A stretch of DNA of 64,000 bases from an uncultured Paracoccaceae bacterium (GCA_938016515.1 CALILP010000068.1:1-64000), one strand, 5' to 3'; positions 54,867 to 63,469 are shown, numbered from the stretch's first letter. Made by a program: numbers and translations. The notes: generated by a model from the sequence alone, not told the origin.

Positions 54867-55220
54867 GTGACTAACGAGATCGCATGGCCAGAGAGCTATA
54901 TACAGCGGATCAATCAAACGACTGAGATTTGCCTAGCTGACGGCATTGAAGCCTCTATAAAAGAGCTAAGGTCGATCCAGTTGGAATATGCTGAACATCC
55001 CAATTTTATCGACCATCATCAACTCCTTGAGCAATCAATCGTTCGAAACACTATCCTGATGCTAACTCTTTCAAATGAGCAGTTGTCCAAAGATTTGCTT
55101 GAGCGCCTGTTAAACTCAGAAAGTTCGTTGAACATCTTTGATTACGACGAGAAAGACGAGTTGCAACGTGCCATCGAAGGAAAGTTGAGAGATTTTGCCT
55201 TGCGTCAAAATGGTATCTAA
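54867..55220 (+). CDS. Hypothetical helical protein in AT-richer islet
   Basis: A 117-residue acidic, helical protein (ESYIQRINQTTEICLADGIE, then SIQLEYAEHPNFIDHHQLLE). The start is GTG at 54867 with CGGAG about 11 nt upstream. No family recognised. AT-rich like its divergent neighbour, with which it may form a transferred pair. Size and charge would fit an immunity-type or antitoxin-type protein, but nothing in the sequence proves it. Confidence 0.6.
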   Translation: MTNEIAWPESYIQRINQTTEICLADGIEASIKELRSIQLEYAEHPNFIDHHQLLEQSIVRNTILMLTLSNEQLSKDLLERLLNSESSLNIFDYDEKDELQRAIEGKLRDFALRQNGI

Positions 55221-55252
55221 GGGCTCCAAGCAGACCTTGCCACCTTGGCCCC

Positions 55253-55555
55253 CTAAACCACCACCAAACCCAACACACTACGCGACACCCTCTCCCCCCC
55301 GTTTTCTGTCAACAACACAGACTGCCCCCAGCACATGGCCAAGCCCACATCGGACTTCATCAAGACCATGTGCAAAAAGAACACCTTTCCGGCCTGCATG
55401 ACCGTCGGGTCACCCTCATAGCACATCTGGAAGTCCGCCCAGATCGGGCTGTAGACGGCCCATCCCATATCCGCAGGCCTGCAAGCGGGCGTGCGGGTCA
55501 CCATCCGCGTCGCACACATTGCCCATCTGGCCGCCCACCCGGATTGCTGCTTCAC
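55253..55555 (-). CDS. Hypothetical protein, Met/Trp-rich
   Basis: A 100-residue frame starting GTG at 55555 (KQQSGWAARWAMCATRM, then ADMGWAVYSPIWADFQMCYE and SDVGLAMCWGQSVLLTENGG). Third codon positions are overwhelmingly G or C, as in genes of this genome, which argues for real coding. No family recognised. It is divergent from the HAD gene. Confidence 0.5.
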   Translation of the reverse strand: MKQQSGWAARWAMCATRMVTRTPACRPADMGWAVYSPIWADFQMCYEGDPTVMQAGKVFFLHMVLMKSDVGLAMCWGQSVLLTENGGERVSRSVLGLVVV

Positions 55556-55610
55556 ATCGGTCGTTAACTAAAGCCTAACCTTTCACCCGGCCATCCCAAT
55601 TTCAGAAAAT

Positions 55611-55654
55611 CGGTGTACGCGCGGTGTACGCCCGGTGTACAGCTGGTGCACACT
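55611..55654 (+). repeat. Four 11-bp iterons upstream of the HAD gene
   Basis: Consecutive units CGGTGTACGCG, CGGTGTACGCC, CGGTGTACAGC and TGGTGCACACT, each containing GTGTAC or GTGCAC. The 11-bp period is close to one helical turn. The array ends 26 bp before the HAD start codon. Confidence 0.75.
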
Positions 55655-55680
55655 CGCAACGCCCGCAAAACAGGTAGCCC

Positions 55681-56556
55681 ATGTCCCAGATCATCACCTC
55701 CTTTTCCGAGATTTCAGAGCGGTATGACGCGGCATTCGTCGACCTTTGGGGCTGTATGCACAACGGCATCCATGCCCATCCCGAAGCCGTCAAAGCGATG
55801 CAAGACTTCCGCACCAAAGGCGGAACGGTCGTGCTGGTCACCAACTCTCCGAGACCATGGGATTCCGTGGCCCATCAGATAAGCGATTTTGGCATTCCGG
55901 ACGATGCTTGGGACGCCATCGCGACATCCGGTGATAGTGCGCGGGCCGCGATGTTTCGCGGCATCGTGGGTCGTAAGATTTGGTTTATGGGCGAAAGCCC
56001 TCGGGATGACGATTTCTTCAAGACATTGAAAATAATTGATAATCCTGTCGACATTCAGAAAGTCCCGCTTCGCGAAGCCGAAGGCATCGTCTGCTGCGGT
56101 CCTTTCGACCCGTTAGCAGATCTGGATGTGAACCGGCCGGATTTTCTGATTGCAAAAGAAAAGGGCCTGAAGCTGCTTTGCGCCAACCCCGACATCGTCG
56201 TCGACCGGGGCGACGTGCGCGAATGGTGCGCGGGTGCACTCGCACAACTCTACACAGATATGGGCGGCGAAAGCCTTTATTTCGGCAAACCCCACCCCCC
56301 GATTTACGATCTGGCGCGCCGCCGGATCACCGCATTAGGTAAGTCGATACCAGATGCGAATATCATCGCAATCGGCGACGGGATTCGAACTGACATTCTT
56401 GGTGGCCTGCAAGAAGACCTTGATACCCTGTTTATATCTGGCGGCTTGGCGGCAGCTGAAACAAAGACTGATGACCAACCTGACCCGGAAGCGTTAAGTA
56501 CCTATTTACAAAAAGAAAACATGTCAGCGACCTTCAGCATGGGACAGTTGCGCTGA
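55681..56556 (+). CDS. HAD-superfamily class IIA hydrolase (TIGR01459 type)
   Basis: A 291-residue phosphatase-like protein. Motif I is VDLWGCMHNG (DxW rather than DxD), motif II is VLVTNSPRPW, and the late motif is IGDGIRTDILGG. The class IIA cap lies between. The family is common in alphaproteobacteria; the substrate is unknown, although NagD-like nucleotide or sugar phosphates are usual for class IIA. Motif I has Trp where the second Asp acid/base normally stands, so catalysis may be altered. It begins the HAD-MaoC-ribF run. Confidence 0.88.
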   Translation: MSQIITSFSEISERYDAAFVDLWGCMHNGIHAHPEAVKAMQDFRTKGGTVVLVTNSPRPWDSVAHQISDFGIPDDAWDAIATSGDSARAAMFRGIVGRKIWFMGESPRDDDFFKTLKIIDNPVDIQKVPLREAEGIVCCGPFDPLADLDVNRPDFLIAKEKGLKLLCANPDIVVDRGDVREWCAGALAQLYTDMGGESLYFGKPHPPIYDLARRRITALGKSIPDANIIAIGDGIRTDILGGLQEDLDTLFISGGLAAAETKTDDQPDPEALSTYLQKENMSATFSMGQLR

Positions 56557-56648
56557 CGAACTTAAGGCTTGATTTTTCTGCGCTCGCAAAGTAATAAAGT
56601 TTCAAGCCGGTCGTGTTATCCGGTTTTTTGTTACCCGAAGGACGCATC

Positions 56649-57092
56649 ATGTTGGACAACGCACCCCGCGGCACGATCTGTATCGAAGACATCGAAATCG
56701 GCATGATCCGGTCTTTGCAAAAGGTCGTCACCGACCGCGACATCGAAATGTTTGCAGAAGTCTCGACAGACAGAAATCCCGTCCACCTTGACGACGACTA
56801 TGCCCACGACACGATCTTCGGGGGTCGCATTGCGCATGGCATGCTGACGGCGGGCCTGATCTCGGCTGTGATCGGGGAACAACTGCCGGGCCACGGCACA
56901 GTCTATCTGGGCCAATCCCTAAAGTTCCTGGCCCCTGTCCGCCCAGACGATATGGTCCTGGCCGAGGTCGAGGTCATGGAAATCGACCATTCCAAGCGCC
57001 GCGTGAAGATGGAAACACGTTGCATCGTAGACGGCAAAAAGGTCCTTGTCGGGGAAGCCACGGTTCTAGCGCCATCCCGTAAATTCGACTGA
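56649..57092 (+). CDS. MaoC-family (R)-specific enoyl-CoA hydratase
   Basis: A 147-residue hot-dog-fold hydratase. The catalytic block is EVSTDRNPVHLDDDYAHDTI (Asp and His of the hydratase motif) followed by FGGRIAHGMLTAGLISAVIG, and the product strand is GTVYLGQSLKFLAPVRPDD. Such enzymes hydrate trans-2-enoyl-CoA. I chose ATG at 56649 with GAAGGA upstream. It lies between the HAD gene and ribF. Confidence 0.92.
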   Translation: MLDNAPRGTICIEDIEIGMIRSLQKVVTDRDIEMFAEVSTDRNPVHLDDDYAHDTIFGGRIAHGMLTAGLISAVIGEQLPGHGTVYLGQSLKFLAPVRPDDMVLAEVEVMEIDHSKRRVKMETRCIVDGKKVLVGEATVLAPSRKFD

Positions 57093-57128
57093 CCTTGCAC
57101 CAACTTACAGGCCGGGGTACGCAGCCAT

Positions 57129-58067
57129 ATGCGTATCATCCGCGACACTCTTTTCATTGATCCTGCCGACCGTGGTGCCGCCGCGGCCATTGGCAATTTT
57201 GACGGTGTGCATCTGGGCCACCAATCTGTGATCGACGTCACCCGCGAGGCCGCCGCATCCATCGGCGCGCCCCTTGGCATCATGACGTTCGAACCCCACC
57301 CCCGCAGCTATTTTGCCCGCGACACCAACGCCTTCCGCCTGATGAACGCAGAGGCGAAGGCGAACCGCCTTGCCCGCCTCGGCATCGAAAAGCTTTACGA
57401 AGTCACATTTAATCAAACGCTTGCAGAGCTCAGCGCCGCAGACTTCGCGCAAGAGATCATCGCGACCCGGCTTGGCCTGAAACACATCGTTGTGGGGGCC
57501 GATTTCTGTTTTGGCAAAGGCCGCTCTGGCACGACCGCCGACCTGCAAGACTTTGGTGCAAATATGGGTTTTGGGGTCACCGTGGCCCCGATGAAGGAAA
57601 TTGCGAACCTCGAAGTATCCTCCACGGCGATCCGCACCGCCTTGACCGATGGACGCCCCCGCGACGCCGCCAAAATGCTTGGGCACTGGCACCGTCTGGA
57701 AGGCGAAGTGATCAGCGGTCATCAACGCGGACGCGAGTTGGGCTATCCCACCGCCAATATCTCTATCGACGGGCTGCATCTGCCGAAATTTGGTGTCTAT
57801 GCAGTCAAGATCGACGTCCTTGATGGCACGCATGCGGGCAGCTACAACGGCGCATCCTCTATCGGTATCCGGCCGATGTTCGATGGGGACGTTCCAAATT
57901 GCGAGACCTTCATCTTTGATTTCAAAGGCGATCTCTACGGCTCAACCGTGTCAGTCGCCCTCGTGGATTTCCTGCGCCCCGAACTCAAATTCGACGGCCT
58001 GCCCGCGCTGATCACGCAAATGGACGCTGATTGCACGACATGCCGAAAGATCCTCGCCGATGTCTGA
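57129..58067 (+). CDS. ribF: Bifunctional riboflavin kinase / FAD synthetase
   Basis: A 312-residue enzyme making FMN from riboflavin and then FAD. The N-terminal adenylyltransferase has AAIGNFDGVHLGHQSVI (HxGH motif) near residue 16 and VSSTAIRTAL. The C-terminal kinase has GRELGYPTANIS (the PTAN motif) near residue 205. Length is standard. It supplies FAD for the many flavoproteins in the window (trxB, gor, the amine oxidase). It overlaps the next gene by 8 bp. Confidence 0.97.
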   Translation: MRIIRDTLFIDPADRGAAAAIGNFDGVHLGHQSVIDVTREAAASIGAPLGIMTFEPHPRSYFARDTNAFRLMNAEAKANRLARLGIEKLYEVTFNQTLAELSAADFAQEIIATRLGLKHIVVGADFCFGKGRSGTTADLQDFGANMGFGVTVAPMKEIANLEVSSTAIRTALTDGRPRDAAKMLGHWHRLEGEVISGHQRGRELGYPTANISIDGLHLPKFGVYAVKIDVLDGTHAGSYNGASSIGIRPMFDGDVPNCETFIFDFKGDLYGSTVSVALVDFLRPELKFDGLPALITQMDADCTTCRKILADV

Positions 58068-58524
58068 GATCCCCCGCGATGGCGTCCGCCCCCGGTTCTG
58101 GGAAACTCAGACCCTCGACGAGATGACCAAAGTCGAATGGGAGGCGCTTTGCGATGGCTGTGGCAAATGCTGCCTGAACAAGTTGGAAGACGAAGATGGC
58201 ACCGTTGATCTGACCCGTATCGCCTGCAAGCTGCTGGACGGGACGACCTGCATGTGCACCCAATATCCAATCCGCCACCAGTTTGTGCCAGAATGCATCG
58301 TCATGACGCCCAAGACTTTGGAAGATAACATGTATTGGCTGCCACAAACCTGCGCTTACCGGTTGAAATATGAAAACAAACCCCTCTTCGACTGGCACCC
58401 GCTGATTGCTGGCGACAGCCACAAGATGCACGCCGCAGGTGTGACGATGCGCGGCCGCACCATCCCGGAATTCGAAGTCGACGAAGACGATTGGGATGAC
58501 CACATCATCGAGGAACCAACCTAG
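58060..58524 (+). CDS. YcgN-family cysteine cluster protein
   Basis: A 154-residue protein of the YcgN/UPF0260 family. The cysteine motif is ALCDGCGKCCLNKLED (about residues 29-44), with further Cys in DGTTCMCTQYPIR and PQTCAYRL. Such clusters suggest bound metal (Zn or Fe), and the function is unknown. It starts within the end of ribF (8-bp overlap) and ends directly before the threonine aldolase ATG. Confidence 0.9.
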   Translation: MSEIPRDGVRPRFWETQTLDEMTKVEWEALCDGCGKCCLNKLEDEDGTVDLTRIACKLLDGTTCMCTQYPIRHQFVPECIVMTPKTLEDNMYWLPQTCAYRLKYENKPLFDWHPLIAGDSHKMHAAGVTMRGRTIPEFEVDEDDWDDHIIEEPT

Positions 58525-59574
58525 ATGTTTTTCGCCTCTGACAACGCGGGCCCCGCCCATCCCAAAGTGATGGATGCGCTGATCAGGGCCAACGACGGCT
58601 ACCGCTCCGGATATGGCGCAGACGCCGAGATGGCAGAGGTGACGGCCCTAATCCGCGACGCCTTTGAGGCACCCGAGGCCGCGGTCTTCCTTGTCGCCAC
58701 CGGCACCGCCGCCAACAGCATCCTGCTGGCAACTATGTCGAACCCTTGGGACACGATCTTTTGCGCCGACGTCGCCCATATCCACGAAGATGAATGCAAC
58801 GCGCCAGAGTTCTACAGTGGAGCGAAACTGACGCTGGTGCCCACCCAAATCGCCAAGATGTCACCAGACGCATTGCAGGCAGCCATAGCCGCCGAGGAAG
58901 AGCGTGGCGTGCATGGGCCACAGCGCGGCCCGGTCTCGGTCACGCAAGTGACTGAAAAGGGAACGCTTTACTCAGTTGCTGAATTGCAGGCGTTGACCTC
59001 GATCGCCCATGAATTCGGCTGCAAAGTCCACCTGGACGGCGCGCGCTTCACCAACGCGCTTGTGGCCCTTGGCTGCACTCCGGCCGAAATGAGCTGGAAA
59101 GCCGGTATCGACGCCGTCAGCTTCGGCGGCACCAAGAACGGCCTTCTGGGCGTCGAGGCCTGCGTGATCTTTGACCCCAAACTGGCGTGGGAATTCGCGT
59201 TGCGGCGCAAACGCGGCGGGCATCTGTTTTCGAAGCACAGGTTCCTATCAGCTCAAATGCTGGCCTATCTCACAGACGATCTTTGGCTTGACCTTGCACG
59301 CACTGCAAACGCACGCATGACGCAATTGGCGGCAGGTTTACAGGACAACGACCGCGCAGAACTCCTTTACCCAGCGCAGGCCAATATGACCTTCACCCGC
59401 TTTCCCCGCAGGGACCACAAACGGCTGCTAGACGCCGGGGCGCACTACTACATTTGGGACGGCGATGTTGAGACGGGTGATCCTGACGCCCTTCTTACGG
59501 CGCGCTTGGTCACCGATTGGTCAACCACGCCAGAGGCTGTCGACGCGTTCCTTACCCATCTTCGCCAGACGTAG
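58525..59574 (+). CDS. Low-specificity L-threonine aldolase
   Basis: A 349-residue PLP enzyme that cleaves L-threonine or allo-threonine to glycine and acetaldehyde. Motifs are FASDNAGPAHPKVMDAL at the N-terminus, KVHLDGARFTNALVALG (Asp and Arg contacts of PLP) and SFGGTKNGLLGVEACV with the Schiff-base Lys. The start follows the upstream stop codon with no gap. After its stop a 3' element occurs that is shared with ubiK. Confidence 0.93.
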   Translation: MFFASDNAGPAHPKVMDALIRANDGYRSGYGADAEMAEVTALIRDAFEAPEAAVFLVATGTAANSILLATMSNPWDTIFCADVAHIHEDECNAPEFYSGAKLTLVPTQIAKMSPDALQAAIAAEEERGVHGPQRGPVSVTQVTEKGTLYSVAELQALTSIAHEFGCKVHLDGARFTNALVALGCTPAEMSWKAGIDAVSFGGTKNGLLGVEACVIFDPKLAWEFALRRKRGGHLFSKHRFLSAQMLAYLTDDLWLDLARTANARMTQLAAGLQDNDRAELLYPAQANMTFTRFPRRDHKRLLDAGAHYYIWDGDVETGDPDALLTARLVTDWSTTPEAVDAFLTHLRQT

Positions 59575-59586
59575 CCACCACCTCAG

Positions 59587-59640
59587 GGCTTCTTTGTTTC
59601 TCTTTATATCCCGGGGGGTCTGGGGGGCTGGCCCCCAGAC
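59587..59640 (+). repeat. 3' element with CTTCTTTGTTTC and TATATCCCGGGGG, copy 2
   Basis: Starts 12 bp after the threonine aldolase stop codon: CTTCTTTGTTTC, a few bases, TATATCCCGGGGG, then the strong hairpin GTCTGGGGG/CCCCCAGAC. The order matches copy 1 after ubiK (30564-30620, minus strand). Confidence 0.65.
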
Positions 59641-59643
59641 GGT

Positions 59644-59666
59644 CGGGTCAGATTAAATCTGACCCG
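59644..59666 (-). terminator. 23-bp palindrome overlapping a stop codon
   Basis: CGGGTCAGATT-A-AATCTGACCCG, perfect 11-bp arms. On the minus strand the TAA stop of the DsbA-family gene (59655-59653) is at its centre. It probably acts as a 3' hairpin for that gene and, in the other direction, for the threonine aldolase transcript. Confidence 0.6.
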
Positions 59667-60249
59667 AAAGAGATGCCTCAAGGTCGGCCAAACGATCCTC
59701 TCCCCAGAACCGCTCATCACTGTCGGTGATAAAGAACGGCGCCCCAAAGACACCTGCCAGAACACCACTCTCAAGGTTTTGCGCATAGACATCTGCTGCC
59801 GTAAACATCCCCTTGTCCGCCAAATCAGCGTCAAAGCCTGCAGCGACCAGACAATCGCGGATTACATCATCCTCGGCGATGTTCTTTTCCTCAGCCCAGC
59901 AGGCCCGCGTGATACCGGCGACCAATCCGGCAACATCGCCACCCGCTTCTTGTGCTGCGATAATCGCATAAGACGCAGGCGCCGGGTTTGTGGGCCAGAA
60001 CGCGGGCTTCAGGTTTAACGGCATGTTCAACAATGCTGCCCGACGACGCATGTCCTGCAAGCGGTACTCTTGCCTGTTCGGGTGACGATCCTTCGGAGGA
60101 ATACCACCGGTCCGCCCAAACAGCTGCATGATATCCAGTGGCTTGTATGTGATTGTCGCCCCCTTTGCTTTGGCAATCTCTTCGGGTCGGGTTCCGCATA
60201 GGTAGGTGAACGGGGAAATCGTCGCGAAATAATAGTCGATATGGGCCAT
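59653..60249 (-). CDS. 2-hydroxychromene-2-carboxylate isomerase / DsbA-family protein
   Basis: A 198-residue thioredoxin-fold protein of the DsbA/HCCA isomerase family. It starts MAHIDYYFATISPFTYLCGT, where the Ser of SPFTYL replaces the CxxC of oxidases and can bind glutathione. The rest is PLDIMQLFGRTGG, then helices, then GVFGAPFFITDSDERFWGED at the C-terminus (cis-Pro and domain closure). HCCA isomerases act in naphthalene breakdown, but most members have other, unknown glutathione-dependent roles. ATG at 60249 has GGAGGA upstream. Confidence 0.9.
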   Translation of the reverse strand: MAHIDYYFATISPFTYLCGTRPEEIAKAKGATITYKPLDIMQLFGRTGGIPPKDRHPNRQEYRLQDMRRRAALLNMPLNLKPAFWPTNPAPASYAIIAAQEAGGDVAGLVAGITRACWAEEKNIAEDDVIRDCLVAAGFDADLADKGMFTAADVYAQNLESGVLAGVFGAPFFITDSDERFWGEDRLADLEASLSGQI

Positions 60250-60361
60250 TTGATCCTCCGGGGGGCGTGACATGTTTGCGGGACGGTAACGGCGTGCTAA
60301 GCGGTGTCAACGACACGAATCTGTTACACTGACAGACCCATCGACAAAGGACCGCCCAATC

Positions 60362-61375
60362 ATGTCGAGCCAAGAGCCCAAGCTGATTTCCGGAAATGCA
60401 AACACGCCCCTCGCCCAACGGGTCGCGCGGCGTATGTCTATGCACCGGGGCCGCAAGGTCAGTCTGGTGGATGCGCGGGTTGAACGGTTCAACGACGGCG
60501 AGATTTTCGTCGAAGTGTTCGAGAATGTCCGCGGCGAAGATATGTTCATCATCCAGCCCACCTCGAACCCGGCCAATGACAACCTTATGGAATTGCTGAT
60601 TATTTCAGACGCCCTGCGCCGATCCTCTGCTGCCCGCATCACTGCCGTGATCCCTTACTTTGGCTATGCTCGCCAAGATCGCCGCTCTAAAGCCCGTACA
60701 CCGATCACCGCCAAGCTGGTGTCTAACATGATCGTAGAGGCTGGGATCGAACGTGTTTTGACCCTTGATCTACACGCCACACAGATTCAGGGCTTCTTCG
60801 ATATTCCCGTCGATAACCTATATGCCTCGCCGGTCTTTGCCTTGGACGTGAAGCACAATTTCAAGGACAAAATGGACGATATCATGATCGTCTCGCCCGA
60901 TGTTGGTGGCGTGGGCCGGGCCCGCGATCTGGCCCAGCGGATCAAGGCCCCCCTGTCGATTGTGGATAAACGCCGCGGAAAACCCGGCGAAGTCGCAGAG
61001 ATGACAGTGATCGGCGACGTCAAAGACCGGACTTGTCTGATTGTGGACGACATTGTTGATACCGCCGGCACCCTTTGCAAAGCCGCCGAGGTTCTGATGG
61101 AACATGGCGCCAAGGAGGTGCACGCCTATATCACCCACGGTGTCCTGTCCGGCCCCGCGATTGAGCGGGTAACAAATTCAGTGATGAAGCACCTTGTCAT
61201 CACGGACACCATCAACCCAACCGATGCCGTCCGGGGCTGTGACAAGATCCGCATTGTCCCAACGGCTCCGATGTTTGCGCAGGCGATCCTGAACACGTCA
61301 AACGGCACATCGGTTTCTTCGTTGTTCGACCACGAAACGCTGGGTCCAATCTATGAAGGGATGTACACCGGCTAA
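60362..61375 (+). CDS. prs: Ribose-phosphate pyrophosphokinase
   Basis: A 337-residue enzyme making PRPP from ribose 5-phosphate and ATP for purine, pyrimidine, histidine and NAD synthesis. Motifs are [50 protein letters not shown] and the PRPP loop [13 protein letters not shown]. Slightly longer than E. coli Prs at the N-terminus, as usual in alphaproteobacteria. It overlaps the convergent lectin gene by 4 bp. Confidence 0.97.
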   Translation: MSSQEPKLISGNANTPLAQRVARRMSMHRGRKVSLVDARVERFNDGEIFVEVFENVRGEDMFIIQPTSNPANDNLMELLIISDALRRSSAARITAVIPYFGYARQDRRSKARTPITAKLVSNMIVEAGIERVLTLDLHATQIQGFFDIPVDNLYASPVFALDVKHNFKDKMDDIMIVSPDVGGVGRARDLAQRIKAPLSIVDKRRGKPGEVAEMTVIGDVKDRTCLIVDDIVDTAGTLCKAAEVLMEHGAKEVHAYITHGVLSGPAIERVTNSVMKHLVITDTINPTDAVRGCDKIRIVPTAPMFAQAILNTSNGTSVSSLFDHETLGPIYEGMYTG

Positions 61376-61737
61376 AACTCTGCCGCCGGAACGTCATCCC
61401 AAGCATCCTCTGCCACCACCGGCCCGATGGCCTGCCAGGCAGCCCGCATGCGGGCGATGCGCGTATTGCCCCATGTCCGAAACACGATATCGAACCCAAG
61501 CTGCGTGATGTTTTCGGCTGTGATGTCAGCGCGCAGGTTCGCCTCGTTCGACATGTCGATCATCGACATTTGCACTGACACTGTTGGGGCGTCCGCAAAG
61601 GGGGCCGTAAACTTGACAGAGGTTCGCGCCTCGCGCTGGCCTTCGCCTTTCCACATCGGACCATCACTTTCGAAATCCGAAAAAAGGGTTTCTTCCCCGG
61701 ACGAGATACCGATCTGATTGTGAGAGAAGACTTTCAT
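61372..61737 (-). CDS. H-type lectin domain protein
   Basis: A 121-residue protein that is essentially one H-type lectin domain: [20 protein letters not shown], then [20 protein letters not shown], then [20 protein letters not shown]. The same fold occurs in discoidin-like and snail agglutinins that bind GalNAc. No signal peptide is visible. Related genes are frequent in roseobacters; ligand and role are unknown. I chose ATG at 61737 ([11 protein letters not shown]); upstream codons up to 61902 include the palindromic element and are not part of the domain. Confidence 0.82.
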   Translation of the reverse strand: MKVFSHNQIGISSGEETLFSDFESDGPMWKGEGQREARTSVKFTAPFADAPTVSVQMSMIDMSNEANLRADITAENITQLGFDIVFRTWGNTRIARMRAAWQAIGPVVAEDAWDDVPAAEF

Positions 61738-61817
61738 CGGCGGACCTTCAAGATGGTGGGCGATCATCATCGCTTGTTCTGCAAATTGGCCTGCGGTGCA
61801 AGCCCCCCAGCGCCACC

Positions 61818-61880
61818 CTAAGGCCCGTAGACAATCACGCTGCGCCACAGTGGTGCATCGTGATTGTCTACAGGCCTTAG
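61818..61880. mobile_element. 63-bp palindrome made of two MITE-type ends
   Basis: A near-perfect 63-bp palindrome whose arms begin CTAAGGCC and continue GTAGACAATCACG and G(A/C)TGC(A/G)CCAC. Each arm matches the terminal repeats of the element at 1979-2246 (AGGGCCTGTGGACATTCACG, GATGCACCACTG). It looks like two termini joined head to head with the interior lost. The right edge supplies the TAA stop of the TolB-like gene. Confidence 0.75.
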
Positions 61881-62773
61881 CCCTTTCGCGGATACCGCAC
61901 ATAGGCGAATTGCCTGCTGTCTGGTGCCCAAGAATTCACGTTGATACTGCCCTGCCCCCCATTGAACTGGTCAATATCGCAAATCGCTGTCCCATCCGGC
62001 CCCATCACCCGCAGGATCACATCCTTGTCCGCTGGGTGTCCTTGTGTCCCTGCTGGAAATGAGATGTAGCTGAAGATTGTCCCATCCGGGGCCGCGTGCG
62101 GAAACCAATTGACCCGCGCGTCGTCGGTCAATCGCTCAACCCCAGTGCCATCGGGGCGCATCCGAAATATCTGCGCATGTCCCGGCACGGTCGCAGCAGC
62201 TTCTGAGTTGAAATAGATCCATGCCCCGTCAGCTGTAAATTCCGGCCCATCTACGGGACAGCGGCCATCAGTCAGGATCGTGTCGACCCCGCCTGTTGCC
62301 GGGATCGTGCAAATGCGCGTCACTGTTTGCCCGGCCTGCATTTCTAAACCTACGTAGGTCAGTGTCAGACCGTCAGGCGACACGCCGTGCAGGTAGTACC
62401 GAAACCCGCGCGCCGGGTCATGATCGTTCGAGATACGGCGCGGCGCCCCTCCGGACAGGGCACACACATAGAGGTGCCCGTCGTTGGCGCTAAGATAGAT
62501 GTGTTTCCCGTCGGGGGCCAAAACATGGTCGTTGTTTAGGTCTTCGACAGTGCCCGTGTTGATCCGGTGCGGCCCGTCTTGTCCGTCAGGCGAAATCCGA
62601 AAAATCCGCCCATCCGCGTTGTAGATCAGCCATTTGCCGTCAAGTGTCCAATTCGGAGCCTCAATCAGCTCGCCAGTTTCATAAATGACTGTGACCTTAG
62701 CCCCATCACGGCTGGCCACCACCAGTTCGCTGACCTGATCCGGGGTAAGCCTGCGAAACCGTCGTGGCCTCAC
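61877..62773 (-). CDS. TolB-like beta-propeller protein
   Basis: A 298-residue protein with repeated PD40/WD40-like blades: APNWTLDGKWLIYNADGRIF, DHVLAPDGKHIYLSANDGHL, HGVSPDGLTLTYVGLE, PEFTADGAWIYFNSEA, NWFPHAAPDGTIFSYISFP and NSWAPDSRQFAYVRYP. This makes a six-bladed propeller like the C-terminal half of TolB. No signal peptide is present, so it is probably cytoplasmic. The start is GTG at 62773, overlapping the DUF1523 stop codon by 4 bp. The stop lies in the CTAAGG edge of the 63-bp palindrome. Confidence 0.87.
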   Translation of the reverse strand: MRPRRFRRLTPDQVSELVVASRDGAKVTVIYETGELIEAPNWTLDGKWLIYNADGRIFRISPDGQDGPHRINTGTVEDLNNDHVLAPDGKHIYLSANDGHLYVCALSGGAPRRISNDHDPARGFRYYLHGVSPDGLTLTYVGLEMQAGQTVTRICTIPATGGVDTILTDGRCPVDGPEFTADGAWIYFNSEAAATVPGHAQIFRMRPDGTGVERLTDDARVNWFPHAAPDGTIFSYISFPAGTQGHPADKDVILRVMGPDGTAICDIDQFNGGQGSINVNSWAPDSRQFAYVRYPRKG

Positions 62774-63450
62774 CGTTGGTTATCTTTCGACCGCCAGGTG
62801 TTCAGCCAGCGTCGGATGCGACCGCGCTGTTCGGCGACACCTGCCTGTGCTTCGTCGATGCGATGCTCTGCACTGTCGATCAGGGGATCAACCGTGCGTT
62901 CGCGCAATTGCATCCACATTGCGCGGACAAAGAAGAAGGCGACGCCAAGGAAGATAAAGAAGAAAATGTTGAACCATGGGATGATGCGTACATCCGGCCC
63001 TTCCACAGGTTCGATGGCGACAGCATTGGGAAAAATCGAGGCCCAGCGTATCCGCCAGCCATAGTGGGTGATCACAGCCCATTCGTCGCCGCGTGCAAGG
63101 CTTGCGGCCTCAGCTTGCAGGTCGGAGCTGTCGAACTTGAAGTATGGCGGCCAAATCCAACCAGTGTCTTCGTTGCGGTAAACCATGACACCCGTGCTGT
63201 CGCGGGGCACAAACCCCAGCAGGAATGTTTGCTGCTTTTCGGTGTTGATTAGGCGCAGGTCACGGGTTGCCAACTCTGTGTTGCCGCTGTCGGCCTGTGC
63301 GTAGAACATCCTGTTGAACGCGGAAAAGTCGGTCCGAATGATCTCGGTTGAGGTAACACGGACGATGTCATGTTGCGGCAGCACGTAGTGAAAGAACGCG
63401 CCGAACAGCAAAAACAGACATACACGGAAGATGATACGGATACGGCGCAT
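62770..63450 (-). CDS. DUF1523 family membrane protein
   Basis: A 226-residue protein with an N-terminal helix (RIIFRVCLFLLFGAFFHYVL), a periplasmic-type domain containing HDIVRVTSTEIIRTDFSAFN and RNEDTGWIWPPYFKFDSSDL, and a second helix near residue 162 (FNIFFFIFLGVAFFFVRAMW). This matches DUF1523 of Rhodobacteraceae; function unknown. It is coupled to the TolB-like gene and preceded by two more small genes on the same strand. Confidence 0.88.
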   Translation of the reverse strand: MRRIRIIFRVCLFLLFGAFFHYVLPQHDIVRVTSTEIIRTDFSAFNRMFYAQADSGNTELATRDLRLINTEKQQTFLLGFVPRDSTGVMVYRNEDTGWIWPPYFKFDSSDLQAEAASLARGDEWAVITHYGWRIRWASIFPNAVAIEPVEGPDVRIIPWFNIFFFIFLGVAFFFVRAMWMQLRERTVDPLIDSAEHRIDEAQAGVAEQRGRIRRWLNTWRSKDNQR

Positions 63451-63469
63451 GAGAATTCCTCAATTCGCG

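Noticed and set aside
56381-56400. tRNA-like GGGATTCGAACTGAC string
   Set aside because: It encodes the HAD motif GIRTD within a certain gene; no acceptor or anticodon stems fit around it.
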